Counted from the first letter of the stretch, positions 48,956 through 57,584 are shown. The stretch: 64,000 bases of DNA from Lysobacter sp. M2-1 (GCF_022662495.1 NZ_JAKPBU010000005.1:186001-250000), one strand, 5' to 3'. Program-made: numbers and translations. The notes: a model not told the origin generated them from the sequence alone.

Positions 48956-49960
48956 TCAGGCATTCACCGTCGCCATCCCCGCTTCGGGATAACGCGTGCC
49001 GGCGACATCGTGCTGCGAAAGCACTTCGTCGATACGTTCCTGCTCGACGTCGGTGAGCGCAATCCGCGCGGCGCCGGCGTTCTCATCGAGGCGCTCGATC
49101 CGGCGGGTGCCGGGGATCGGCACGATGTCGTCGCCGCGATTAAGCAGCCAGGCCAGGGCCAGCTGCGCCGGCGTGCAGCCGCGGTCCTGTGCAAGTTCGG
49201 TGACCGCTTCAACCAGCGCCAGGTTCTGGGCGAAGTTCGCGTCCTGGAAGCGCGGGTTCTGGCGCCGCCAGTCGTTCTCGGCGATATCGTCCGGCTTCCT
49301 GAAGGCGCCGGTGAGAAAGCCGCGCCCGAGCGGGCTGTACGGCACGAATCCGATGCCGAGTTCGCGGCAGACGGGCAGGGCATCGCCCTCGACATCGCGC
49401 GTCCACAGCGAGTATTCGCTCTGCAGCGCGGCGATCGGATGCACTTTCGCGGCGCGGCGAACGGTTTCGCCGGCAGCCTCCGACAAGCCGAGATGGCGCA
49501 CCTTGCCGGCCTCGACCAGACGCGACATCGCTCCGACGGTCTCTTCGACCGGAACCTTCGGATCGACGCGATGCTGGTAGTACAGATCGATATGCTCGAC
49601 GCCCAGCCGCTTCAGGCTGGCGTCGCAGGCCGCGGCCACGTACGACGGGCTGCCGTCGATGCCGAGGAAAGCGCCGTCCTCGCCGCGCACGTTGCCGAAC
49701 TTGGTCGCCAGCACCACCTCATCGCGGCGCGTGCGCAGCAACTTCGCCAGCAGTTTTTCGTTGGCGCCGCCGATGCCGTACATATCGGCGGTGTCGAGGA
49801 AGTTCACGCCGATGTCGAGCGCATGGTTCAGTACGGCGAGATTGGTCGCCTCTTCGCTGTCGCCGTAGAAGTCGGACATGCCCATGCAGCCCAGGCCGAG
49901 CGCAGAGACGACGAGGCCCTGGCGGCCGAGGGTGCGGCGGGGGAAATCGGTGGCAGTCAT
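48956..49960 (-). CDS. aldo/keto reductase
   Basis: A 334-aa (beta/alpha)8 NADPH-dependent carbonyl reductase. The catalytic tetrad is D56 ([10 protein letters not shown]), Y61, K87 (LATKFG) and H130 (YYQHRVD). The C-terminal phrase [18 protein letters not shown] forms the cofactor phosphate pocket. It belongs to the YhdN/AKR13-like group that reduces aldehydes and ketones. AGGAAA precedes ATG 49960; an upstream in-frame ATG 49993 adds a short unconserved leader. It is divergent from an AraC regulator, a very common pair in which AraC activates the reductase. Confidence 0.94.
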   Translation of the reverse strand: MTATDFPRRTLGRQGLVVSALGLGCMGMSDFYGDSEEATNLAVLNHALDIGVNFLDTADMYGIGGANEKLLAKLLRTRRDEVVLATKFGNVRGEDGAFLGIDGSPSYVAAACDASLKRLGVEHIDLYYQHRVDPKVPVEETVGAMSRLVEAGKVRHLGLSEAAGETVRRAAKVHPIAALQSEYSLWTRDVEGDALPVCRELGIGFVPYSPLGRGFLTGAFRKPDDIAENDWRRQNPRFQDANFAQNLALVEAVTELAQDRGCTPAQLALAWLLNRGDDIVPIPGTRRIERLDENAGAARIALTDVEQERIDEVLSQHDVAGTRYPEAGMATVNA

Positions 49961-50130
49961 GGTGGTTTCCTGGAGGCAGCGGGGTAGGGACACGGTAGGC
50001 GCCGTGGTCCAGATGGCGTTAGTCCATTGCTCCCCGATGCTTGCACGATCCTCCAGGGAGACGACCGGCAGCGCGCACGCGCCTGGCCTCGGCGCATAAT
50101 CCAGGCTCCCGTGGCGAAGGCGCTAACTCC

Positions 50131-51063
50131 ATGATTGACAGGGATTCCCGCGTGGTGCCGGTGCACCCGGCGCTGGAGGCGCAACGCGTCGAGCTGGCGG
50201 ACCGGGTTGCCCGAAATGCGCCCGGCGATGGCGTGCATCCCAGCGTGATCGGGGCCCTGTCGCTGATCCGTGCCAGCGCGCCCTCGCAGCCGCTGCCTTC
50301 GGTCTATCACCCCAGCCTGTGCGTGGTGGTGCAGGGCTGCAAGCACGCCCTGCTGGGCGACGAGGTCTATGTCTACGACCCGCTGCATTATCTGGTGGTG
50401 TCCATGACCCTGCCGGTGACCGGTCAGATCATCGATGCCTCGCCGGAGCTGCCTTACCTGTGCCTGCGCATCGAAATCGATGCCGCCCAGGTGAACGAAC
50501 TGCAGGCACAGATCGGATCGCCCGCATCGGGCGACGCCGGAAGGCAGCGCGCACTTTTCCTCGCCCGCACCGACGCACCGCTGCTCGACGCGGTGCTGCG
50601 GCTGGTGCGCCTGCTCGATACTCCTGAGGAAGCCGCGGTGCTGGCGCCGCTGGCGCTGCGCGAGATCCACTACCGCGTGTTGACCGGTGAACTGGGCCAG
50701 CGCCTGCGCGCGCTGTGCGCGATCGATGGTCCGTCGCAACGCGTGGCGCGCGCGATCGAACTGCTGAAGCAGCGTTACGCCGAGCCTCTGCGCATCGACG
50801 AGCTCGCAGCGGCTGCGCACATGAGTCCTTCGTCGCTGCATGCGCGTTTCAAGGCGGCGACCGCGATGTCGCCCTTGCAGTTCCAGAAGCAGCTGCGGCT
50901 GCAGGAAGCGCGAAGAATGATGCTGGTCGACGGCCTGGAAGCCGCCGCCGCCGGCCATCGCGTCGGCTACGAGAGCCCGTCCCAATTCAGCCGCGAATAC
51001 CGCCGCCTGTTCGGCGCGCCGCCCCGGCGCGAGATCGAGGCGATGCGAATGGAAGGCGGATAG
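50131..51063 (+). CDS. AraC-family regulator with AraC_N domain
   Basis: A 310-aa activator. The N-terminal AraC_N ligand domain (about 40-190) contains SVYHPSLCVVVQGCKHALLG, HYLVVSMTLPVTGQI and LCLRIEIDAAQVNEL. Two HTHs follow (ELAAAAHMSPSSLHARFKA; VGYESPSQFSREYRRLFG). ATG 50131 is preferred over an upstream ATG at 50041 that adds a Pro/Arg leader. It is divergent from the aldo/keto reductase. The stretch around residues 111-140 is the parent-like sequence for the gene scar at 52.4 kb. It probably responds to an aldehyde or other electrophile. Confidence 0.93.
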   Translation: MIDRDSRVVPVHPALEAQRVELADRVARNAPGDGVHPSVIGALSLIRASAPSQPLPSVYHPSLCVVVQGCKHALLGDEVYVYDPLHYLVVSMTLPVTGQIIDASPELPYLCLRIEIDAAQVNELQAQIGSPASGDAGRQRALFLARTDAPLLDAVLRLVRLLDTPEEAAVLAPLALREIHYRVLTGELGQRLRALCAIDGPSQRVARAIELLKQRYAEPLRIDELAAAAHMSPSSLHARFKAATAMSPLQFQKQLRLQEARRMMLVDGLEAAAAGHRVGYESPSQFSREYRRLFGAPPRREIEAMRMEGG

Positions 51064-51068
51064 CTACG

Positions 51069-51105
51069 GCCCGCTGCGCCATGGTCCCGCCGAGGTCCAG
51101 CGGGC
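51069..51105 (+). terminator. hairpin after the AraC gene
   Basis: A perfect 8-bp stem GCCCGCTG/CAGCGGGC with a 21-nt loop, 5 nt past the stop. It lies between convergent genes and could serve either strand. Confidence 0.45.
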
Positions 51106-51155
51106 TGGCGCGACGCTGGGTGCGCATGGGCGAGGCAGTCTCGGGGATGGAGGGT

Positions 51156-52148
51156 CTAGCCCACGCCCCACAGCAGACGCGCTTCTTCGGCGATGACGTC
51201 CGGCAGCTCTTCGGGCCAGAACAACTTGCGGCCGGCCAGTTCGCGCACGCCCCGCGAGTTACCCACGGTGCGATGCAGATAGTCGGCAGCCTTGGGCGAG
51301 AAGATGTCGTCGGCCATGCCCCAGACGATGCGCACGGGCGCACGGCGCTGGCGCAACCCGTGTTCGACGCCGGCCAGCGGGTTGGGCTCGAGCGCGATTG
51401 CGTAGGCGTTGGCCAGCGCCTTGCGCCGTGGCGAGGACAGCAGCGGCGCCAGATAGGCGTCGATTGCATCGTCGGTCGGATGTGCCGGGTCGACATAACA
51501 CAGGCCGCCGATGCCGTAGGCAGAACGTGCCAGCGTCTTGTCGGCATGCCAGGGCGCGAGCCACCGGTCGACGAACTTGCCTTCCTTCGCCAGTGAGATC
51601 ACCGGCTGCAGCGCCTGCACCGGATAATCGGTTTCGGTATCGCAGTTGGCTAGCAGCAGCGAGCGCACGCGCTGCGGATGGCGCACCAGCAGCAGCTGCG
51701 CGACCGCGCCGCCGCTGTCGCTGGCGACGACGTCGACCGCGGGGACGCCGAGGGCGTCGAGGAGGGCGATCAGCATCGCCACCTGGTCGTTCGGCGCCAC
51801 GCCCTCACCTTCGGCGACTTCGGTCTCACCGAGGCCGAGAAAATCCGGGGCGATGCAGCGGCGGTACGGCGACAGCCGCTCGATCGCACCGCGCCACTGG
51901 AAACTGCTGAGCGGAAACCCGTGCAGGAACAGCGCCGCATCGCCGCGGCCGTGTTCTACGCAGGCGATATTGCCCATTGCGGTGCGCACATGGCGTCGCG
52001 CGGCGCGGAACGCGACGATATCGAAGGGGTGACCGCTGCCGGTTTGCGCGGCGGCTGTCGTGGCATCGCGCGTGTGCGCGAGGGCCTTGGGCATCGCTCC
52101 AGCCGCGAGCGCGGCGCCGGCAATGGCGAGAAAATCCCTGCGAAGCAT
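51156..52148 (-). CDS. alpha/beta-hydrolase with Tat signal and Asp at the nucleophile position
   Basis: A 330-aa protein. The Tat-type leader is LRRDFLAIAGAALAAG. The fold opens with FLHGFPLSSFQW (oxyanion HGFP, 76-79) and IAPDFLGLGETE. The nucleophile elbow reads VVASDSGGAVAQ, which puts Asp144 where most relatives have Ser, as in haloalkane dehalogenases and epoxide hydrolases. The usual catalytic His near the C-terminus aligns with Leu in RKLFWPEELPDV, so the triad looks incomplete. It could be a dehalogenase-like enzyme with a displaced His or a non-hydrolytic relative. AAGGA precedes ATG 52148. Confidence 0.85.
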   Translation of the reverse strand: MLRRDFLAIAGAALAAGAMPKALAHTRDATTAAAQTGSGHPFDIVAFRAARRHVRTAMGNIACVEHGRGDAALFLHGFPLSSFQWRGAIERLSPYRRCIAPDFLGLGETEVAEGEGVAPNDQVAMLIALLDALGVPAVDVVASDSGGAVAQLLLVRHPQRVRSLLLANCDTETDYPVQALQPVISLAKEGKFVDRWLAPWHADKTLARSAYGIGGLCYVDPAHPTDDAIDAYLAPLLSSPRRKALANAYAIALEPNPLAGVEHGLRQRRAPVRIVWGMADDIFSPKAADYLHRTVGNSRGVRELAGRKLFWPEELPDVIAEEARLLWGVG

Positions 52149-52315
52149 CGTCGTGTCCTTTGCCGGAGGCGGCATGTTGGAGGGCCGCAAGCCTGGGCGT
52201 CGCCTTGCATGCCGGCAATGCCCTCGCAGGTCATGCCGCCATGACCTCGGACGTCATATTTGGCCACCTCCTGGACCGTTATCCCGGTTCCGGATTTCCG
52301 AGCCGTTTGGCCGCC

Positions 52316-52345
52316 CCACCTACAATGGGTCACTGTCGCCGATCG
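52316..52345. repeat. 30-nt exact repeat, copy 1 (scar copy)
   Basis: Identical over 30 nt to 54322-54351, the leader of the PLP decarboxylase gene, including the -10-like TACAAT. Downstream at 52359-52374 there is a second exact 16-nt match to 54401-54416, then 13 nt ending CCTGCGC. Confidence 0.9.
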
Positions 52346-52476
52346 GCCTTCCGGTCGACCGCGCGCATGCGCATTTGCCCGATTTCCTGCGCATCGACAT
52401 CGACGCGGCTCGGATGAACGAACTGCGGGCGCAGTTCGGATCACTGGTATCGACGGACGATGGCAGGCGGACCTGA
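52346..52476 (+). pseudogene. chimeric gene scar: decarboxylase start joined to AraC_N fragment
   Basis: The left part (52359-52392) encodes RAHAHLPDFLR, matching residues 12-21 (RAHAHASDFL) of the decarboxylase at 54369. From the shared CCTGCGC onward the frame reads LRIDIDAARMNELRAQFGS, which matches the AraC regulator at 50463 (LRIEIDAAQVNELQAQIGS) for about 85 nt at roughly 75% DNA identity. A TGA closes it at 52476. There is no start codon in context and no complete domain, so it is a non-functional remnant with a junction at short homology. Confidence 0.7.
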
Positions 52477-52518
52477 CGTAGGGCGCCGCGGCGGCCATCC
52501 ATAACAGGGGAAACGCCG

Positions 52519-52543
52519 GTAAGGAGGGCCTGGCCCGCCTTAC
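52519..52543 (-). terminator. SnoaL-like gene terminator hairpin
   Basis: Arms GTAAGG-A-GGGCC and GGCCC-G-CCTTAC with one mismatch and a minimal loop, 34 nt after the stop at 52578. No U-tract. Confidence 0.5.
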
Positions 52544-52577
52544 GAGCGGCTGGTTCCAGGTCTGTCCTGGGCGTGTC

Positions 52578-53078
52578 CTAGGGCATGGCGGGAGCTGCCG
52601 CAGCAGCGGCCGGGGCATCGTTGTTCCACATATCCCGGATGATCATCCACTTGCCGCCATCCCGTCGCCAAATCTCTGCGTACTTGCCGGTAACGACCGT
52701 TTTGCCGTTCGCATCGAGTACCGCGAAGGTGCCGGTATGCCAGCCGAGATCGCCCGATGTCCCGGTTGTCGAGCCGCTGCTGAGATCGGAGAGAGTGATA
52801 CCCGCGGCCTTGGACGAAGCGATGTCCTTGTTCAGGAATTCTCGAATGGCTGCGTGACCGCTGGCGGCGGGAGCGTCCGGCGGCATAACCATGGCGTCTT
52901 CGGCATACAGGGCGAGGATCCGGTCGAGATTGCCGGCGTTGTAGGCCGCGATCCACTGGGCGGTGCCGGCACGGAAGGTAGCGTCGGGCGATGAATCATC
53001 GCCCGCCGAGACGATGGACGCCGCCGCCAATGCCAGCAGGCCGCAGCAAAGCAGTGCCGCTTGTTTCAGGATGTGCAT
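52578..53078 (-). CDS. secreted SnoaL/SgcJ-like (DUF4440) protein
   Basis: A 166-aa NTF2-fold protein. Signal peptide 1-25 (ASIVSAG). The body has AQWIAAYNAGNLDRILALYAEDAMVMPPD, the standard SnoaL-like opener, and ends GGKWMIIRDMWNNDA with an Ala-rich tail. The family (SgcJ/EcaC and DUF4440) includes polyketide cyclase-like and ketosteroid-isomerase-like folds, but most members lack assigned activity. AAGGA precedes ATG 53078; the frame extends to 53180 without a signal. It stands alone on the minus strand. Confidence 0.85.
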   Translation of the reverse strand: MHILKQAALLCCGLLALAAASIVSAGDDSSPDATFRAGTAQWIAAYNAGNLDRILALYAEDAMVMPPDAPAASGHAAIREFLNKDIASSKAAGITLSDLSSGSTTGTSGDLGWHTGTFAVLDANGKTVVTGKYAEIWRRDGGKWMIIRDMWNNDAPAAAAAAPAMP

Positions 53079-53237
53079 GGGAAATCCTTCCAGCGTCTGA
53101 GGGCGCGGGGTGCGGATGCGGACGCTTAACGCACTGCGTGAACGCGCCGGTCGTCGACGATCGGCCATGGCGGCGAACAAGCCCGGGGCGCCATCCGGGA
53201 CGGCGCACCCAAGGGGTTGAGCAGGCCCTGCGCGATT

Positions 53238-54131
53238 TCAGCCGTCCGCGGCGATGTCACGATCCAGGTCGGCGTCACCGCCCCGCGACCGCATGCGCTT
53301 GGACGCATACATCGCGCGGTCGGCATGCGCCACCAGGGCGTCCGGGTCGCTCCCGTCTGCGGGAAAACAGGCGATCCCGATGCTGACATCCAGATGCAAC
53401 TGACCATCGGCCAGTTGGAAGGGCGGGTTCAGGCGGGCACGGAGCGCGTTGGCCAGGACGCGGGCGCATTCGGCGTCGCGGCAACCGGGCAGCAGCGCGA
53501 TGAACTCGTCGCCACCCACGCGAGCCACGAGATCACCCTGGCGCAGCGCCTGCTGCAGGCGCTGTGCGACCTCGCGCAGCAGGCGGTCGCCGGCGTCGTG
53601 GCCGCCGCGATCGTTGACTTCCTTGAACCCATCAAGGTCCAGATAGAGCAGGGCCAGGCCATCGCCCGTCTGCGCGGCGTGCGCCATTGCGTACTGCAGT
53701 TCGCGCTGCAGCCGGTGCCGGTTGGGCAGCCCGGTCAGCGCGTCGTGGGCCGCGAGATGCTCGAGGGCTTCCTCCGCGCGGCGCAGTTCGGTCACTTCTC
53801 TGGCTACACCGATGCGTACACCATAGTCGGGAAGCCATCGCGCAGACCATTGGATGTCCACGCTGTGACCGTCTTTGTGGATGTAGCGATTGCGAAAATG
53901 CTGCTGCAGTCCTGCCTCCATGACCTGGTTCGCGGATTGAACGGTGGCCGCGCGATCGTCCGGATGAACCAGATCGAACGTCCGCAAACCCAGCACTTCG
54001 TCGGGGGTGTAGCCGAAGATGTGTTCGAAGCTCGCACTGACGAACAGGAAGTATCCCTCGGCGTCGACCACGCACACCGCATCGGGCATCAGGTGAAGGA
54101 CGTCGGCAAGCGGAGGCAGCTTCGAGTGCAT
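53238..54131 (-). CDS. PAS-GGDEF diguanylate cyclase
   Basis: A 297-aa c-di-GMP synthase. PAS domain about 10-115 (PDAVCVVDAEGYFLFVSASFEHIFGY). The GGDEF domain is about 125-290, with the active loop GGDEF intact at 206-210, metal site LDLDGFKEVND (164-174) and inhibitory I-site RQGD (197-200), so both catalysis and product feedback should work. There are no transmembrane helices, so sensing is cytosolic. The start is uncertain: ATG 54131 begins just before PAS, while in-frame ATGs at 54215 and 54287 extend it. None has a strong Shine-Dalgarno. There is no EAL domain. Confidence 0.92.
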   Translation of the reverse strand: MHSKLPPLADVLHLMPDAVCVVDAEGYFLFVSASFEHIFGYTPDEVLGLRTFDLVHPDDRAATVQSANQVMEAGLQQHFRNRYIHKDGHSVDIQWSARWLPDYGVRIGVAREVTELRRAEEALEHLAAHDALTGLPNRHRLQRELQYAMAHAAQTGDGLALLYLDLDGFKEVNDRGGHDAGDRLLREVAQRLQQALRQGDLVARVGGDEFIALLPGCRDAECARVLANALRARLNPPFQLADGQLHLDVSIGIACFPADGSDPDALVAHADRAMYASKRMRSRGGDADLDRDIAADG

Positions 54132-54321
54132 GGGATTGCCGGAGACGTCGTCCCCGGCTGTAGCGTCGCGAAGATGGACGGTGATGTTAGCGCGTGGCGT
54201 GCAGGCAGGCTTCATCGCTGACGTCGATGGACCAAGGATCGAGCGGTAATTCCGAGCGGTTTTGGGGAGAGACAGGCGGCGAAACACAGGCCGGAGTGCA
54301 CTTGCCGCGGCCGCCGCGGCG

Positions 54322-54351
54322 CCACCTACAATGGGTCACTGTCGCCGATCG
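54322..54351. repeat. 30-nt exact repeat, copy 2 (decarboxylase leader)
   Basis: The functional-looking copy of the repeat at 52316-52345. It contains TACAAT (54327-54332), a plausible -10 box; TTGCCG at 54302-54307 could be a -35 with a long 19-nt spacer. It ends 17 nt before the decarboxylase start. Confidence 0.7.
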
Positions 54352-54368
54352 ACCACTCGGGAGCCGCC

Positions 54369-55766
54369 ATGTCCACCGATCCCTTCGATCCGCTGCTCGC
54401 CCGCGCGCATGCGCATGCCAGCGATTTCCTGCGCGAACTGCCGCACCGCTTCGTGGGCGCACGGGCCGGTCGCGAGGAGATGATCGCCGCGCTGGACGCG
54501 CCGTTGTCGCAGCATGGCGAGGACCCCGGCGCGGTGATCGATCTGCTTGCGCAACAGGCGCAGCGCGGCGTTTCCGGCTGCGCCGCACCGCGCTATTTCG
54601 GCTTCGTCATCGGCGGCTCGCTGCCGGTGGCGCTGGCGGCGGACTGGCTGGTGTCGACCTGGGACCAGAACGCCGGCATCCACGTGATCTCCCCGCTGGC
54701 GGCAGCGATGGAGGAAATCGCGGGCCGCTGGTTGCTTGAACTGTTCGATCTGCCGCGCGGCAGCGGGGTAGGGTTCGTCACCGGCTGCCAGATGGCGCAT
54801 TTCACCTGTCTTGCGGCAGCCCGCCACGAGGTATTGCGCAGGGTAGGCTGGGACGTGGAAGCCGAGGGGCTGAACGGTTCGCCGCGCATCCACGTGGTCG
54901 CCTCGGAGGATGCGCACATTACGCTCGACGTGGCACTGCGCTACCTTGGCCTGGGCACGCGTGCGCTGGTCCGCGTGGAGGCCGACGGGCAGGGCCGGAT
55001 GCGCGCCGATCGCCTGGGCGAGGTGCTGTCCGCACTCGAGGGGCCGACCATCGTCTGCGCGCAGGCCGGCAACGTGAATACCGGTGCCTTCGATCCGCTT
55101 GCCGAGATCGGCGAACTCGCGCGCATGAACGGGGCATGGATGCACGTGGACGGCGCTTTCGGACTGTGGGTGCGCGCCAGCGCGGAACGGCGCGGGGTGG
55201 CCGACGGTATCGAACTGGCCGATTCCTGGGCCACCGATGCGCACAAGTGGCTCAACGTGCCTTACGACAGCGGCGTGGCCATCGTGCGCCATGCCGAAGC
55301 GCAGCGCGCAGCGATGACCGTCGCCGCGGCCTACCTCATCCAGACCCGCGGCGCCGAACGCGACGCGGTGGACTGGGTGCCGGAATTCTCGCGTCGCGCG
55401 CGCGGCATACCGGTCTACGCGACGCTGCGCGCGCTGGGACGCGATGGCGTCGCCGACCTCGTCGATCGCTGTTGCGCCCGCGCCCGGCAGTTCGCTGCCG
55501 TACTGGGAGGCGAACCGGGCGTGCGCATCCTCAACGACGTCGTCCTGAACCAGGTTCTGGTGCGCTTCGGCGACGACGACACGCTCACCCGCGAAGTCAT
55601 TACCGGCGTGCAGCTCGATGGCACGTGCTGGGCCAGCGGAACCACCTGGCACGACCTGGCCGCCATGCGCATCTCGGTCTCGAACTGGGCCACCAGCGAG
55701 GCCGACGTCGACGTCAGTGCTGCCGCGATGCTGCGCGTCTTCCGCGAGCTGCGCGCGCGACGCTGA
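54369..55766 (+). CDS. PLP-dependent group II amino-acid decarboxylase
   Basis: A 465-aa enzyme of the glutamate/aromatic-L-amino-acid decarboxylase superfamily. The PLP Schiff-base lysine is K293 in TDAHKWLNVPYD. HVDGAFGLW carries the ring-nitrogen Asp, and FVTGCQMAHFTCL the phosphate-binding loop. CAAPRYFGFVIGGSLPVALAADWL is the N-terminal substrate segment of the AADC-like branch. GGGAG precedes ATG 54369. Substrate (Tyr/Trp/Glu or other) is undetermined. No antiporter is adjacent, which argues against an acid-resistance system. Confidence 0.92.
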   Translation: MSTDPFDPLLARAHAHASDFLRELPHRFVGARAGREEMIAALDAPLSQHGEDPGAVIDLLAQQAQRGVSGCAAPRYFGFVIGGSLPVALAADWLVSTWDQNAGIHVISPLAAAMEEIAGRWLLELFDLPRGSGVGFVTGCQMAHFTCLAAARHEVLRRVGWDVEAEGLNGSPRIHVVASEDAHITLDVALRYLGLGTRALVRVEADGQGRMRADRLGEVLSALEGPTIVCAQAGNVNTGAFDPLAEIGELARMNGAWMHVDGAFGLWVRASAERRGVADGIELADSWATDAHKWLNVPYDSGVAIVRHAEAQRAAMTVAAAYLIQTRGAERDAVDWVPEFSRRARGIPVYATLRALGRDGVADLVDRCCARARQFAAVLGGEPGVRILNDVVLNQVLVRFGDDDTLTREVITGVQLDGTCWASGTTWHDLAAMRISVSNWATSEADVDVSAAAMLRVFRELRARR

Positions 55767-55886
55767 TCGAACTGCGCAAGGCCGCGGCCGTGCCGGCCAC
55801 TGCCGTCGGGAGGCGCAAGAATCGGATATCCATAGGACTGCATCCGCCATAGGTTGGGCGCGACTCCCGATCCCGCGGCCCCGCCC

Positions 55887-56333
55887 ATGGCGTTCGCACC
55901 GCTTGCCCTGCTTTTCGTGCTTGCATCACCGGTCTTTGCCCATGTGCTGCCCGTCGGAAGAGGCATCGCGGAGCATGCGGAGCCGTTCTGGTTAACGACC
56001 CATGGGCCGGCAACGATCGATCGCATCCACGTCGAGCTGGTCAGGGGCGAGGTCGAAGTCGTACGCAGGCCCGGTGCGATCCGGATCGACGCGTGGAAGC
56101 GGGTGGGCAGACGCCGCGACGCTGCCTTGAGGATCCATGAAATGCGGAGCGGACGCGCGCTGCGTGTCTTCGATGCCTATCCACCGCCGCGTGGCGCATC
56201 GCGCGAGTGCCCTCCGCCGCACGCGGAGCGTGGCGCGTTCTGGGACAGCGACAGCGCGGTCAAGGTCGTCGTCTCCGTTCCGGAGGGCGTGGCGGTCAGT
56301 GCCTTCATCATGGCTGGTGACCCGGAGCGATAA
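55887..56333 (+). CDS. small secreted protein of unknown function
   Basis: A 148-aa protein with a signal peptide (about 1-18, ends FAH). The body is beta-rich and Arg-rich: IDRIHVELVRGEVEVVRRPG and SAVKVVVSVPEGVAVSAF. The VELVRGEVEV..GAIRI phrase resembles the start of DUF4097-type beta-helix proteins, but the protein is too short for a full one. No Shine-Dalgarno is obvious before ATG 55887. A 6-bp hairpin (56356-56371) lies after the stop. It may be a periplasmic or surface protein. Confidence 0.6.
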   Translation: MAFAPLALLFVLASPVFAHVLPVGRGIAEHAEPFWLTTHGPATIDRIHVELVRGEVEVVRRPGAIRIDAWKRVGRRRDAALRIHEMRSGRALRVFDAYPPPRGASRECPPPHAERGAFWDSDSAVKVVVSVPEGVAVSAFIMAGDPER

Positions 56334-56407
56334 GACCGAAAGACGCAGTCGTGTGCATGGAGGTATCCATGAAGATGGCAGTGAAATCATGGAGATCCCG
56401 ACGCAGA

Positions 56408-56977
56408 CTACTGTCGCAGGTGCAGTACGGTACGCATCCCCCCGAGCATCGCCTGCGAGGATGTCGCCAGCGCTGCGGCGAGATCGGCCGGGCTGGACGC
56501 GGCCTCACCTGACAGCCAGGCCACGATCGGCGAGAACATGCCATCGGCCAGGGCGTGCGCGGCCAGCCGGCGGGGAAGCCGCAAGCGGGCGCTCCCGGCG
56601 AGTTTGAGTCGGTCTTCCACCTGGCGCATCAGCGCGCTGCGGATCACCCGCAGCGCGGCGCCCTGCAGCAGGCTGCGCGCCAGGGCGCGGTTGTCCCAGA
56701 AGTGCGCGAGCAAAGCTGCAACCTGCGGCACGCTCGCCTTGCCCGCGGGCAGATCGGCGAGCAGCGAAAGTGCGCCATCCATGCTGGCAGCGAGCAGGGC
56801 ATCCTTGCCGGCGAAGTGTTCGTAAAAGGTCGAGCGGCTCACCCCCGACGCCTTCAGGATGTCGTCGATGCGGATCTCGTGGTAGCGCCGCTGCTGCGCC
56901 AGCAGGGTGAAGGCGGACTGCAGCGACTCGCGGGTCCTGCGCCTACGGGGATCGAGGTCATGCGGAGCCTGGCCCAT
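56408..56977 (-). CDS. TetR/AcrR-family transcriptional regulator
   Basis: A 189-aa repressor. The TetR HTH spans about 12-58 (RRYHEIRIDDILKASGVSRSTFYEHFAGKD). The helical ligand domain has no recognisable subgroup. ATG 56977 (MGQAPHD) is preferred; ATG 56998 is close by. It is divergent from a VOC protein gene. A perfect 8-9-8 inverted repeat lies 15 nt upstream of the start (56992-57016), exactly where an autoregulatory TetR operator is expected. The ligand is unknown. Confidence 0.92.
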   Translation of the reverse strand: MGQAPHDLDPRRRRTRESLQSAFTLLAQQRRYHEIRIDDILKASGVSRSTFYEHFAGKDALLAASMDGALSLLADLPAGKASVPQVAALLAHFWDNRALARSLLQGAALRVIRSALMRQVEDRLKLAGSARLRLPRRLAAHALADGMFSPIVAWLSGEAASSPADLAAALATSSQAMLGGMRTVLHLRQ

Positions 56978-56991
56978 GCCGGCAGTGTCCC

Positions 56992-57016
56992 ACGGCATCG
57001 GGCGGACAGATGCCGT
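56992..57016. promoter_or_regulatory. 25-bp inverted repeat, probable TetR operator
   Basis: Arms ACGGCATC (56992-56999) and GATGCCGT (57009-57016) are perfectly complementary across a 9-nt spacer, in the divergent TetR/VOC control region. Confidence 0.6.
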
Positions 57017-57113
57017 CGATTGTCCGGAAACTGCGCCGTTCCACTTGCTACCGTGTGCCAGCCGACGATACCTCGTCGCGGCTGCCAGCTTCCCCATGCG
57101 TCCGGACAGGCCC

Positions 57114-57515
57114 ATGCCCAACCTGAAAGTCTCCGATCTTCGCCCGTTCATTCCCGCCAGGGACTTCGCGCTCTGCAAGCGGTTCTATTCCGGCCTGGGC
57201 TGGGAAACCCGGGATGTCGCGGACGGACTGGCGTTGGTCACACTTGCGGACCAGCAGCACTTCTACATCCAGGACTATTACATCAAGGAGGTGGCAGAGA
57301 ACTGCATGCTGCACCTGACCGTGGCCGACGCGCAGGCCTGGCATCGACACGTGGCGTCCGTGCTGCAGGGCAACCGGTTTGCCGGCGCGCGTGTACAGCC
57401 ACCCCAGTTGCAACCGTATGGGGCGATCGTGACGTTCGTGCACGATCCTTCGGGCGTGCTGCTCCACCTGTGCGAATGGACGCACGCTGCGCATGCGCCT
57501 CCGCGATCTGCGTAG
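57114..57515 (+). CDS. VOC-family glyoxalase/bleomycin-resistance-like protein
   Basis: A 133-aa single-module VOC protein: DLRPFIPARDFALCKRFYSGLGWE then QQHFYIQDYYIKEVAENCMLHLTV and IVTFVHDPSGVLLHLCEW. Possible metal ligands are a central His and the terminal Glu (CEWT). The start is ATG 57114 (GGACAGG upstream); ATG 57096 is six codons earlier. It is divergent from TetR, its likely repressor, so an inducible detoxification role is plausible. True substrate unknown. Confidence 0.88.
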   Translation: MPNLKVSDLRPFIPARDFALCKRFYSGLGWETRDVADGLALVTLADQQHFYIQDYYIKEVAENCMLHLTVADAQAWHRHVASVLQGNRFAGARVQPPQLQPYGAIVTFVHDPSGVLLHLCEWTHAAHAPPRSA

Positions 57516-57535
57516 GGCAGGATAGGGCCTGCCCT
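57514..57535. terminator. REP-like hairpin between convergent genes
   Basis: An 8-bp perfect stem AGGGCAGG/CCTGCCCT with a 6-nt loop, overlapping the VOC stop codon and headed by GTAG, so it may be a REP derivative used as a bidirectional terminator. Confidence 0.5.
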
Positions 57536-57584
57536 GCCAGGTTTCGGGATCGTCAGCCGTTGGCGGTCGAGGAAACCGTATCGG

